Positions 52,356 to 60,919 of a DNA stretch of 64,000 nt are shown here, one piece after another. The notes under the pieces were generated by a model. It did no database searches, was not told where the DNA came from, and saw only the letters and a program-made list of their open reading frames with translations. How positions within the stretch are numbered: the first letter of the stretch is position 1; each line of letters begins with the position of its first letter. Position numbers and translations under genes: made by a program. The stretch comes from Bacteroidales bacterium (lineage in GTDB: Bacteria; Bacteroidota; Bacteroidia; Bacteroidales; UBA932), in contig JAFRZX010000062.1 of NCBI GenBank assembly GCA_017442315.1, forward strand, positions 1 through 64,000, given 5' to 3'.

Positions 52356-55007
52356 ATGGCAGAGAAGAAACCTACCGAAACACCTATGATGAAGCAGTTC
52401 TTCGCAGTGAAGGCTGAGCATCCGGAAGCAGTACTTCTGTTCAGGTGCGGGGATTTTTATGAGACTTATGGAGATGATGCCCTTATTGCAAGCAAAGTGC
52501 TTGGCATTGTTCTTACAAAGCGGTCCAGTGCGACACCGGGGGCCATACCGATGGCAGGATTCCCATACCATTCTATAGAAACTTATCTGCCACGCCTTGT
52601 ACGTGCCGGTTATAAGGTTGCCGTATGCGATCAGCTAGAAGACCCTAAACTGACCAAAAAGATTGTCAAGAGAGGGATAACGGAACTTGTTACACCTGGC
52701 ATCGCATTCAACGAACAATTGCTGGAACAAAAGGAACACAACTATATTGCAGGTCTGACATTCTACAAAGACCGTTGTGGAGCTGCTTTTCTTGACGTAT
52801 CTACCGGCACTTTCCAGCTGGCGGAAGGAAGTTTGGACTACATAGGCACCCTGCTGGGCTCCTTTGCACCTAAAGAACTTCTGGTTGCACGCGGATATGA
52901 AAAAGGGGTGCGTGAAAAATATGGAGACCATTATTATATATCAACTCTTGAAGAATGGGCATTCGTATACGACAGTTCCGTAGAAAAGCTCAAGAGACAG
53001 CTCAAGGTCGACACCCTTAAAGGATTTGCCATAGACACCTTCCCTTTAGGAATAAGCTCTGCCGGAGCGCTTCTTGTATACCTTGAACAGACCCAGCACA
53101 GCGGATTGACGAACATCTGTTCGATATCAAGAATAGACGAGGGCGCATTCGTATGGATGGACAGGTTCACATTCCGCAATCTTGAGATCTTTGCCTCAAC
53201 AGCCGGAAAAGAGGGCACTTCACTGGTAGAAGTTATGGACAGGTGCTCTTCTCCAATGGGAGCGCGTATGCTGCGGACGTGGCTGGCCATGCCTGTCATG
53301 GATCTTAAGGAACTTGAAGACAGATATTCCATCGTTCAGCATTTTCTTGACAATGGCGACGACCTTATGCGCCTGCAGAGCAGGATAAGTGATATAGGAG
53401 ACCTTGAACGCATAATATCAAGAGCTGCGGCAGGAAAGATAATGCCGAGGGAAGTGATGCAGCTTCGCAGAGGACTTGCGCAGACAGCTCCGATAATTCA
53501 GCTCTGTCGTGGAAAGAAAGTTCCTGCGCTAGAAGAACTTATGGATAAGATGGGTGATTGCGAAGAACTTCTTGATCGCCTTAGCAAGACAATGCATCCT
53601 GAGACCGCAGCAGCCCTAGGCAAGGGTGATGTAATTGCTTCAGGAGTGTCTGACGAACTTGATGAGCTAAGAAAAATAGCAAGGCATGGCAAGGATTACC
53701 TGCTTGATCTTCAGCAGCGGGAAATCGAACGAACAGGAATATCTTCACTGAAGATCGGCTTCAATAATGTGTTCGGCTACTACCTGGAAGTGAGGAATAC
53801 ATATAAAGATAGCGTACCTCAGGAATGGATACGTAAACAGACTCTTGTCAATGCAGAACGCTACATCACCGAAGAACTCAAGGAATACGAGCAGAAGATA
53901 CTTGGGGCTGAAGAACGCATCTATGCTCTCGAATCACAAATATATCAGGACCTTGTAAAGCACATACAGAGCAATATTTCGCTGATACAGAAAAACTGCC
54001 GGATCATATCTCGTCTTGATGTTCTTTCCGGCTTTGCATATCTGGCCGAATCCAACGGTTACTGCCGTCCTATGGTAAACGACAGTAAGATCATTGAAAT
54101 AACCCAAGGCCGGCATCCTGTAATAGAAACCATGATGCCCGCCGGTGAAGAATTTGTTCCGAATGATATATATCTCGATAATGAAACCCAGCAAGTGATC
54201 ATCCTCACCGGACCAAACATGGCCGGAAAATCCGCCCTGCTCAGACAGACCGCACTGATAGTCCTGATGGCCCAGGTAGGCTCGTTCGTGCCTGCATCAA
54301 AGGCCGTCATTGGCTATTGCGACAAGATATTCACACGTGTGGGAGCTTCAGACAACATTTCCCGCGGCGAATCCACATTCATGGTTGAAATGCTGGAGAC
54401 CTCGATGATCCTGCACAACCTATCGTCGCGGTCACTGGTTCTGCTGGATGAAATAGGACGAGGAACCTCTACCTACGACGGCATGTCGATAGCCCGCGCC
54501 ATCGTAGAATACATACACGAATACGGCGATGGGGCAAAGACACTGTTTGCTACACATTACCATGAGCTGAACGATCTTGAAGACCTGTACTGCAGGGTAC
54601 GCAACTACCACATTTCAGTCAAGGAAGTCGGCAAGAATGTGATTTTCTTAAGAAAGATGGTAGAAGGTGGCGTGGCCCATAGCTTCGGTCTCCATGTCGC
54701 ACGTATGGCAGGAATGCCAAAACAGGTGCTGGAATCGGCAGAAAAGACATTAGCATCCCTTGAATCCGAGGAATCCGCAACCGACAGATCTTCTGTTCTT
54801 AAGAAAAGGAAGAATACTGTCAAATCTCACACTGTCCGCGAAGGCAGGATCGAAAGCGATGGTACACTTCAACTCTCGTTTTTCCAATTGGAAGACCCAC
54901 TTTTATCTTCCTTAAAACAGGAATTGGAAAAAGCAGACCTCAACAACATGACACCATTACAAGCTTTCGACCTTTTAAGAAACCTCAAAGAACAATTGGG
55001 TATATAA
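52356..55007 (+). CDS. mutS: DNA mismatch repair protein MutS
   Basis: It recognises mismatches and starts repair with MutL. The 883-residue protein has the mismatch-binding motif GDFYETYGDDA (Phe-x-Glu) near the N-terminus, the connector and lever domains, Walker A GPNMAGKSALLRQT, the signature TRVGASDNISRGESTFMVEM and Walker B LVLLDEIGRGTSTYDG. The start MAEKKPTETPMMKQFF matches relatives. An ATG 33 bp upstream (52323) would lie at most a few bases from the transcription start. The product is distinct from MutS2 at 1.3 kb. Confidence 0.96.
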   Translation: MAEKKPTETPMMKQFFAVKAEHPEAVLLFRCGDFYETYGDDALIASKVLGIVLTKRSSATPGAIPMAGFPYHSIETYLPRLVRAGYKVAVCDQLEDPKLTKKIVKRGITELVTPGIAFNEQLLEQKEHNYIAGLTFYKDRCGAAFLDVSTGTFQLAEGSLDYIGTLLGSFAPKELLVARGYEKGVREKYGDHYYISTLEEWAFVYDSSVEKLKRQLKVDTLKGFAIDTFPLGISSAGALLVYLEQTQHSGLTNICSISRIDEGAFVWMDRFTFRNLEIFASTAGKEGTSLVEVMDRCSSPMGARMLRTWLAMPVMDLKELEDRYSIVQHFLDNGDDLMRLQSRISDIGDLERIISRAAAGKIMPREVMQLRRGLAQTAPIIQLCRGKKVPALEELMDKMGDCEELLDRLSKTMHPETAAALGKGDVIASGVSDELDELRKIARHGKDYLLDLQQREIERTGISSLKIGFNNVFGYYLEVRNTYKDSVPQEWIRKQTLVNAERYITEELKEYEQKILGAEERIYALESQIYQDLVKHIQSNISLIQKNCRIISRLDVLSGFAYLAESNGYCRPMVNDSKIIEITQGRHPVIETMMPAGEEFVPNDIYLDNETQQVIILTGPNMAGKSALLRQTALIVLMAQVGSFVPASKAVIGYCDKIFTRVGASDNISRGESTFMVEMLETSMILHNLSSRSLVLLDEIGRGTSTYDGMSIARAIVEYIHEYGDGAKTLFATHYHELNDLEDLYCRVRNYHISVKEVGKNVIFLRKMVEGGVAHSFGLHVARMAGMPKQVLESAEKTLASLESEESATDRSSVLKKRKNTVKSHTVREGRIESDGTLQLSFFQLEDPLLSSLKQELEKADLNNMTPLQAFDLLRNLKEQLGI

Positions 55008-55055
55008 GCAATATTGTGATGTAAACCAATTAGTTTCAATAGTTGATTTACATAT

Positions 55056-55085
55056 TTTGTAATTACGTAAAATGTATTACATTTG
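55056..55085 (+). promoter_or_regulatory. Consensus promoter of the ATPase gene
   Basis: TTTG (55056-55059) and TACATTTG (55078-55085) are separated by 18 bp. Just upstream, TGTAAACCAA (55020-55029) can pair with TTGATTTACA (55043-55052) with one mismatch. This may be the mutS terminator or a regulator site. Confidence 0.7.
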
Positions 55086-55108
55086 TATCAACAAATATAA
55101 GCTTACAC

Positions 55109-56236
55109 ATGGAAACACCTTTTGTTTACAACAGACCTGTTGAATATCAGGATTTTATAGAATACGAATCATTGCAGGAACGCATTGCCGACAACATACG
55201 GAAGATGAAGAACACTGTGGTTCTTGGGGCCAAGAAAACCGGCAAGACATCACTGCTGAAAAACGCAGCCTCGAAAATTCTCCAGGAAAGATGTGATTTC
55301 AGAGTGTGCAGCATAGACGTCGGTGAAGCTGGGGATAAAGAAAACTATCTCGCAATGATTGCCGACGGTGTGGTCAGGGCCGTATCTGAAGACTTCAGTG
55401 AAGCAGCTGCATATATAAAACTGAAACTCCCGGAAACAGAACCACGTATTTCGGTTGAATCCGGGGACTCGAACAAATTTCACCTTAGATTTGATAAATC
55501 ACATATAACCGCCTGCATTGAAAAATTCATTGATCTTCCTGAACAAATTGCCAAAGAAAAAGAGATAAGACTGATAGTGATCATTGAAAACTTCCAGATT
55601 ATAATGGAAATGCCTGACTATGAAGAATTCATGAATCGAATTGGTGAGGCGGCTGAAAGACATGAAAACGTAGTATACTGCTTCAGCGCAAACAAACGCT
55701 ACCTGATGTCGGAGCTTCTTAAGAAACACCCTATAGGGGAAGTTGTACATATGACGCGAATACCGGAGAAAAAACAGACGGAATACATATGCAGGATATT
55801 TTCTCAAACGGCAAAATACATTGACGAAGAGACGGCATCACTAATCGTTACCTTAGCTGAGGGGCAGCCATATCATATGCAGCAGATCGCGCAGGTGTCA
55901 TGGCTGCGCACATACGTCGTTTGTACAAAAGAGATTGTCAGGGAGGCACATCAAGCCTTAATCGACCAAATGTCTATGGTCTTTGCCGATTTGACAGAAA
56001 TGCTCACACCTCAACAGATATGTTATCTACGCGCAATCGTATCAGGCGAGCAGGTCATCAGTACTACCGATATCCTTCATAAATACGGGATAACCTCCGC
56101 GACATCAGCTTCCCGTTCAAAGTCAGCACTACTGAATAAGGACATTATTGACGTAATTGACGGGAAGACTGTAGTTCTGAATCCTTTATACACATGCTGG
56201 ATAAGAAAAACAATGACAAAGAACAGTGAATGCTAA
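55109..56236 (+). CDS. AAA-type ATPase (ATPase_2/archaeal-ATPase-like)
   Basis: The 375-residue protein starts METPFVYNRPVEYQDFIEYE, with Walker A GAKKTGKTSLL at 40-50, a Walker-B-like strand RLIVIIENFQ and a sensor segment VVYCFSANKRYL. A winged-helix-like C-terminal part follows (LTPQQICYLRAIVSG). This is the layout of STAND-related ATPase_2 proteins. Members are common in Bacteroidota and often uncharacterised. In place of the usual acidic pair of Walker B there is IEN. It has its own promoter. The GH97 gene starts 14 bp after it, but a functional link is not evident. The frame is open upstream to 55043, which is inside the promoter. Confidence 0.8.
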   Translation: METPFVYNRPVEYQDFIEYESLQERIADNIRKMKNTVVLGAKKTGKTSLLKNAASKILQERCDFRVCSIDVGEAGDKENYLAMIADGVVRAVSEDFSEAAAYIKLKLPETEPRISVESGDSNKFHLRFDKSHITACIEKFIDLPEQIAKEKEIRLIVIIENFQIIMEMPDYEEFMNRIGEAAERHENVVYCFSANKRYLMSELLKKHPIGEVVHMTRIPEKKQTEYICRIFSQTAKYIDEETASLIVTLAEGQPYHMQQIAQVSWLRTYVVCTKEIVREAHQALIDQMSMVFADLTEMLTPQQICYLRAIVSGEQVISTTDILHKYGITSATSASRSKSALLNKDIIDVIDGKTVVLNPLYTCWIRKTMTKNSEC

Positions 56237-56249
56237 AACATATCCATAT

Positions 56250-58265
56250 ATGAATACAATCAGATTAACGACTTTTCTGGCAACAGTCATCATGAGTATA
56301 GGAACACTTGCCGCAAATGATAAAAACTATAGGATAGTGTCACCTGATGGAAAATTAGAGGTGGATATTGATGTTTCATCTGAAATATCATACACTCTGC
56401 GACACAGCGGCACACTGCTTCTCGACAGGTCTACGGTAAAGTTAGAATTGATGGACGGAAGCTCTTTTGATGCTTCACAACCTGTCAGGAGCGTGTCAAA
56501 AAGGACTGTGAATGACTGTCATGAGACCATAATATACAAAAAGAACAGGGTAAAGGATCATTTCAACGAGATAAGATTGAAATTCAAGACCTTTTCACTT
56601 GTATTCAGAGCTTATGACGATGGAATGGCCTATCGTTTCATATCGGAGATAAGACATCCTGTCGAAATCAAGAGTGAAACAGCTGTATTCAATTTTGCTA
56701 ATGATTGGAAGATGTGGGCAGCCTATGTCTGCCAGCATACAGAAACACTTGAAAGTCAGTTTTATAATTCATTTGAAAACACCTATTCATATACACACAT
56801 ATCAGAATGGAATAAAGACAGACTGGCATTCCTTCCTCTGATGATAGATGGTCCGTCTGGGAAAAAGATCGTCATAACTGAATCTGACGTCATGAATTAT
56901 CCAGGCATGTATCTTTATAACAAAGATTCTGACAGGAGCCTTGAGGCAGTATTTGCACATTATCCCGATCATGTGACGCAGGGTGGGCATAATGATCTCC
57001 AGATGGAAGTACAGAGACGAAAACCTTACATAGCGGAAAATATTGTCAATGAATCACTGCCTTGGAGAATCATAGCTGTTTCTGAAAATGACGTGCAGAT
57101 GGCAGATAATGACATGGTCTATAGACTGGCTGCTCCTTCTGATCCTGATCTGGACTGGAGCTGGGTAAGACCCGGAAAGGTGGCATGGGACTGGTGGAAT
57201 GCTTGGAATCTGTATGGGGTTGATTTCAAAACCGGAATAAATAACGATACATATAAATATTATATAGATTTTGCTTCGTCAAATGGGATAGAATATGTAA
57301 TTCTTGATGAAGGGTGGTCTGTAAACGGTGCTGCCGATCTATTTCAAGTTGTTCCGGAAATTGATCTCAGGATGCTGGTGGAATACGCCACAGAACGCAA
57401 TGTCGGCCTGATTCTCTGGGCTGGATACTGGGCTTTTGACCGCGACATGGAAAATGTCTGCAGATATTACTCGGAAATGGGTATCAAAGGTTTCAAGATA
57501 GATTTCATGGATCGTGATGACCAATATATGACCGCATTCCATAAGCGTGCAGCAGAAACAGCGGCAAAGTACAGGATGATGGTCGATTTCCACGGAACCT
57601 ATAAACCTACAGGCTTGCACAGAACATTCCCGAATGTGGTAAATTACGAGGGTGTTCATGGATTGGAACAAATGAAATGGAGCCCTGAAACCGTGGACCA
57701 GGTTACTTATGACGTGACGGTCCCGTACATCCGTATGATGGCCGGCCCAATGGACTATACGCAGGGGGCAATGCGCAATGCTTCCCGTGGAAACTATCGC
57801 CCGATCAATGAAGAACCTATGAGTCAGGGTACACGCTGCCGACAGCTTGCTGAATATATTGTATTCGATTCGCCATTGAACATGCTCTGCGATTCTCCTT
57901 CAAACTACATTAAGGAAAAAGAATGTCTTGAATTCATCGCTTCTGTCCCGACAATCTGGGACGAAACATTCGGAATCTGCGGTGAGGTTGGAAAATATAT
58001 AGTCCTGGCCCGCCGAAGCGGGGACATATGGTATGTAGGTGGAATGACAGACTGGACGGGAAGAACCATTGACACAGCATTGGATTTTCTTCCGGAAGGC
58101 AACTATTGTATTGAACTCTACAAAGATGGAGTAAATGCTGAAAGATCAGCACAAGACTACAGAATGGAAACTTTCCAGTATGCTTCTGGAGACAGATTTC
58201 TGGTAGAGATGGCACCCGGTGGAGGGTTTGCAGCCAAAATCACTAAAAATAAAACCGTAGATTGA
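56250..58265 (+). CDS. GH97 alpha-glycosidase, exported
   Basis: The 671-residue protein has a signal peptide (MNTIRLTTFLATVIMSIGTLAA). The N-terminal beta-super-sandwich of GH97 follows (YRIVSPDGKLEVDIDV, TIYKKNRVKDHFNE-like strand, FVFRAYDDGMAYRF-like strand), and then a barrel with WDWWNAWNLYGVDFKTGIN, YVILDEGWS, GIKGFKIDFMDRDDQ, NYEGVHGLEQ and AGPMDYTQGAM. GH97 has inverting alpha-glucosidases (SusB type) and retaining alpha-galactosidases. The Asp in KIDFMDRDDQ may be the nucleophile of the retaining type, but this is from memory. An upstream ATG at 56226 would overlap the ATPase gene. It is not part of the mannan PUL. Confidence 0.9.
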   Translation: MNTIRLTTFLATVIMSIGTLAANDKNYRIVSPDGKLEVDIDVSSEISYTLRHSGTLLLDRSTVKLELMDGSSFDASQPVRSVSKRTVNDCHETIIYKKNRVKDHFNEIRLKFKTFSLVFRAYDDGMAYRFISEIRHPVEIKSETAVFNFANDWKMWAAYVCQHTETLESQFYNSFENTYSYTHISEWNKDRLAFLPLMIDGPSGKKIVITESDVMNYPGMYLYNKDSDRSLEAVFAHYPDHVTQGGHNDLQMEVQRRKPYIAENIVNESLPWRIIAVSENDVQMADNDMVYRLAAPSDPDLDWSWVRPGKVAWDWWNAWNLYGVDFKTGINNDTYKYYIDFASSNGIEYVILDEGWSVNGAADLFQVVPEIDLRMLVEYATERNVGLILWAGYWAFDRDMENVCRYYSEMGIKGFKIDFMDRDDQYMTAFHKRAAETAAKYRMMVDFHGTYKPTGLHRTFPNVVNYEGVHGLEQMKWSPETVDQVTYDVTVPYIRMMAGPMDYTQGAMRNASRGNYRPINEEPMSQGTRCRQLAEYIVFDSPLNMLCDSPSNYIKEKECLEFIASVPTIWDETFGICGEVGKYIVLARRSGDIWYVGGMTDWTGRTIDTALDFLPEGNYCIELYKDGVNAERSAQDYRMETFQYASGDRFLVEMAPGGGFAAKITKNKTVD

Positions 58266-58409
58266 TATAGACATACTTACTCTTCTTTAACACACCATGA
58301 TTTGAAGAGAAAAAGTCTTATAATTTCTTAAACAAATTACAAAAATCGTTACCTTTAAGGTCTGAAATCGAAAAATCAATAATCAATAACATTTAAAATA
58401 TTAAGAATT

Positions 58410-59783
58410 ATGGAATTACCTTTTGCAGAATCTTGGAAGATCAAAATGGTGGAACCGCTTCGTATGAGTACAAGACAAGAAAGAGAACAATGGATCAAGG
58501 AAGCAGACTACAATCTTTTCCAGCTCAAATCTGATCAGGTTTACATTGATTGTCTCACGGACTCAGGTACAGGAGCAATGAGTGACCGCCAGTGGGCTGC
58601 AATGATGATGGGTGATGAAAGCTATGCAGGATCATCATCCTTCTTCCAGCTTAAGGAAACTATAACAAGAATCACGGGGTTTGAGTATGTGATTCCGACT
58701 CATCAGGGACGTGCTGCAGAAAACGTTCTTTTCAGTCATCTCGTCAAAGCTGATGCAATAGTGCCCGGCAACTCACACTTCGACACGACAAAAGGTCATA
58801 TCGAGAGCCGCAAGGCATTCGCTGTAGACTGTACAGTAGATGAAGCAAAGGACACTCAGCTGGAGGTTCCTTTCAAGGGTAATGTAGATCCTAAGAAACT
58901 TGAAAAAGTGCTTGCGGAAAAAGCGGAGCTTGTTCCGTTCATCATTGTCACAATTACAAACAATACTGCCGGAGGACAGCCTGTATCAATGCAGAATCTA
59001 CGCGAAGTCCGCGCAATTGCAGACAAGTACGGAAAACGGGTTATATTTGACTCGGCTCGTTTCGTTGAAAATGCATATTTCATCCGCACACGTGAAGAAG
59101 GATATGCAGACAAGAGCATCAAGGAAATCTGCAAGGAAATGTTTTCATATGCAGACGGCATGACAATGTCTTCAAAGAAAGACGGTCTCGTGAACATGGG
59201 AGGTTTCATCGCTACCCGCCACGAAGACTGGTATGAAGGAGCTAAGAAATATTGCATTCCATTCGAAGGTTTCCTCACTTACGGCGGTATGAACGGACGC
59301 GACATGGCAGCTCTTGCAGTAGGTCTGGACGAAAATACAGAGCTTGAGACGATAGAAACACGTATCCGCCAGGTACAGTACCTCGCAGCAAAACTTGATG
59401 AATACGGTATTCCTTATCAGCGTCCTGTAGGTGGCCATGCCATCTTCGTAGATGCTGACAAGGTTCTGGACCAGATACCTAAGGAAGAATTTCCGGCACA
59501 GACACTTGCAATCGAGCTTTATATAGAGGCAGGAGTACGTGGATGCGAGATAGGATATATCCTTGCAGACCGTGATCCTGTGACCCGCGAAAACCGCTTC
59601 GGAGGTCTTGACCTCCTGCGTCTATGCATCGCACGCCGTGTCTATACCAACAATCACATGGATGTGATCGCAGCCGCGCTCAAGAATGTCTATGACCGTC
59701 GTCACGAGATCACCCGCGGCGTGAAGATCGTATGGGAGACAGAACTTATGCGTCACTTCACTGTAAAGCTGGAAAGACTATAG
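58410..59783 (+). CDS. tnaA: Tryptophanase
   Basis: This PLP enzyme splits tryptophan to indole, pyruvate and ammonia. The 457-residue protein has LLTDSGTGAMSD-like (CLTDSGTGAMSD) and GDESYAGS motifs, PTHQGRAAEN, and the PLP lysine in MSSKKDGLVNMGGF (about Lys257). Tyrosine phenol-lyase is close in sequence, but two sites separate them. Here FDTT (residues 124-127) matches tryptophanase rather than FTTT, and VRGCEIG has Ile where the lyase has its substrate-binding Arg. No TnaC-like leader peptide is seen in the 144-bp upstream gap; TACCTTTA (58350-58357) is only a weak -7 candidate. A strong hairpin follows the gene. Confidence 0.94.
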   Translation: MELPFAESWKIKMVEPLRMSTRQEREQWIKEADYNLFQLKSDQVYIDCLTDSGTGAMSDRQWAAMMMGDESYAGSSSFFQLKETITRITGFEYVIPTHQGRAAENVLFSHLVKADAIVPGNSHFDTTKGHIESRKAFAVDCTVDEAKDTQLEVPFKGNVDPKKLEKVLAEKAELVPFIIVTITNNTAGGQPVSMQNLREVRAIADKYGKRVIFDSARFVENAYFIRTREEGYADKSIKEICKEMFSYADGMTMSSKKDGLVNMGGFIATRHEDWYEGAKKYCIPFEGFLTYGGMNGRDMAALAVGLDENTELETIETRIRQVQYLAAKLDEYGIPYQRPVGGHAIFVDADKVLDQIPKEEFPAQTLAIELYIEAGVRGCEIGYILADRDPVTRENRFGGLDLLRLCIARRVYTNNHMDVIAAALKNVYDRRHEITRGVKIVWETELMRHFTVKLERL

Positions 59784-59839
59784 CGACATAATACTATCTT
59801 CTGTACCGGCAATATACCGCTATATGAAGGTAATAAATT

Positions 59840-59885
59840 CAATGCCGCTGATGTGAACTTGAAAGATTTCACATCAGCGGCATTG
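59840..59885 (+). terminator. Terminator hairpin of tnaA, 18-bp perfect stem
   Basis: 59840-59857 pairs without mismatch with 59868-59885 around a 10-base loop. It lies 57 bp after the tnaA stop. There is no T-run behind it, but the stem is very stable. Confidence 0.8.
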
Positions 59886-59889
59886 ATGA

Positions 59890-59945
59890 TAAAGAATCTG
59901 ATACTCTCGATACGGACAAAATCGCGCTCCGGGACACAATGGATA
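59890..59945 (-). pseudogene. Sliver of a dead copy of the 62208-63008 lipoprotein gene
   Basis: 26 bases (59921-59946) are identical to 62676-62701. The minus-strand frame reads IHCVPERDFVRIES against IHCVPERDIVSIDV in the intact gene. Upstream similarity fades and the frame is unrelated on both sides. It abuts the stop codon of the next lipoprotein gene, just as the scrap at 48 kb abuts the YfhO stop. Confidence 0.7.
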
Positions 59946-60791
59946 TTATTTATATTCAAGTTCCCAAACCCTGTAACCGTCCATGACTATTCGGAAAATG
60001 TCTCCATCAGAATTACGCTCGTATTTAATTGTGAGAGCTGTACCGTCATTGTTATAAACAACCGGAAGATGAAGGGAAGGAAAGCTTCCTATGAATTTCA
60101 TGAAGGCTATAGCACGACTGTTCCACTTGATCTCTCCCCACTGCGGAAGGCATAAACCATCTATCAAGACATTAAAGTTATTGATAATTCCTGAATATGT
60201 AAATTCCTGTAGCTTATAGCTATATTCAAGTCCAGGATCACTTTCTTCATCAGCCTCGTCATTAATTTGTTTCACGAACATCTCCGATCTGACAATATCA
60301 TCTCCGTTCCACGCGTATACCCATCTCCATCCGGTATTTTCGACTGTAGACAGATGACCATGATTATCATAATTACAGTCCACATCCATTTCACCATAAT
60401 AAGCAGACTCTGACTCTACCTTGCTCAAGCGACCACCGGATCCGTAGATAAAACTACAATGTTCCTGGTCTCCGATCTTGATAGACTTCAACTTATTATC
60501 GTCATATTCAAAAACGGTCTCAGAAATTTTGTTGTATATCCCATCTGTCTCACTTCCGTATTCTACACATAAGAGCTTACCGGCAGAATCGTATTTATAA
60601 TTATAATGTAAGGCATCTTCTGATATATACATTCTTGGATTTTCAGAATAAATAACCTTGCTGATCTTCTTGCCACTTACAACCGCGTATTCATCACCCA
60701 CAGGTGAAACATCAGGCTCCTTCCTGCAACTTGAAATGGCAACGACGGCACATAGCACTAAATAGAATAAGCTTTTAACACTTGACTGCAT
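59946..60791 (-). CDS. Lipoprotein with YD-like repeats (DUF4595-like)
   Basis: The 281-residue protein has a lipoprotein signal (VAISSC, Cys22). Short beta-hairpin repeats of the YD type follow: YNYKYDSAGKLLCVEYG, VFEYDDNKLKSIKIG, FIYGSGGRLSKVES and CNYDNHGHLSTVEN. It ends RVWELEYK. It is a shorter relative of the gene at 60920-62026, which ends ITWELEYDESIFL and shares the NNFNV-x(2-5)-G-x(1-2)-LP segment. Such Bacteroidota lipoproteins have no known function. Both flanks carry slivers that resemble the 62208-63008 gene. Confidence 0.75.
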   Translation of the reverse strand: MQSSVKSLFYLVLCAVVAISSCRKEPDVSPVGDEYAVVSGKKISKVIYSENPRMYISEDALHYNYKYDSAGKLLCVEYGSETDGIYNKISETVFEYDDNKLKSIKIGDQEHCSFIYGSGGRLSKVESESAYYGEMDVDCNYDNHGHLSTVENTGWRWVYAWNGDDIVRSEMFVKQINDEADEESDPGLEYSYKLQEFTYSGIINNFNVLIDGLCLPQWGEIKWNSRAIAFMKFIGSFPSLHLPVVYNNDGTALTIKYERNSDGDIFRIVMDGYRVWELEYK

Positions 60792-60826
60792 AATTCTTTT
60801 TTTAAAAAATTAGTATTTTTTTTCAT

Positions 60827-60919
60827 AACGACAAACTGGCTCAGGGATCGATATCGTATAGTAGCCATACCACTTAAATCCCGATACTGCAGAAGGTGTA
60901 AGTCTCAGCACAAGACATA
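60827..60919 (-). pseudogene. Degenerate gap with a possible second sliver of the 62208-63008 gene
   Basis: 60884-60900 matches 62702-62718 in 16 of 17 bases, encoding TPSAV in the same frame as the intact protein. After it the minus-strand frame stays open (SGFKWYGYYTISIPEPV) to a TAA near 60809, without any start codon. The match is short and could be chance. It is listed because it continues exactly where the sliver at 59921-59946 ends. Confidence 0.35.

Noticed and set aside
52266-52571. N-terminal extension of the glycosyltransferase by 102 residues
   Set aside because: The extension runs over the mutS promoter and start, is Cys/His-rich and unlike the family. The ATG at 52265 gives the standard GT4 N-terminus.
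58266-58409. A TnaC-like leader peptide or attenuator before tnaA
   Set aside because: No short frame with a Trp codon followed by a stop in a suitable place, and no stable hairpin, was found in the 144-bp gap.
58410-59783. Tyrosine phenol-lyase as identity of the PLP enzyme
   Set aside because: The distinguishing residues follow tryptophanase: FDTT instead of FTTT, and Ile instead of the lyase's substrate-binding Arg in the VR-x-x-E-x-G segment.
60809-60910. A real small gene ending in IPEPVCRYEKKY on the minus strand
   Set aside because: The frame has no start codon and begins inside the tail of the 60920 gene region, so it is treated as degenerate sequence.
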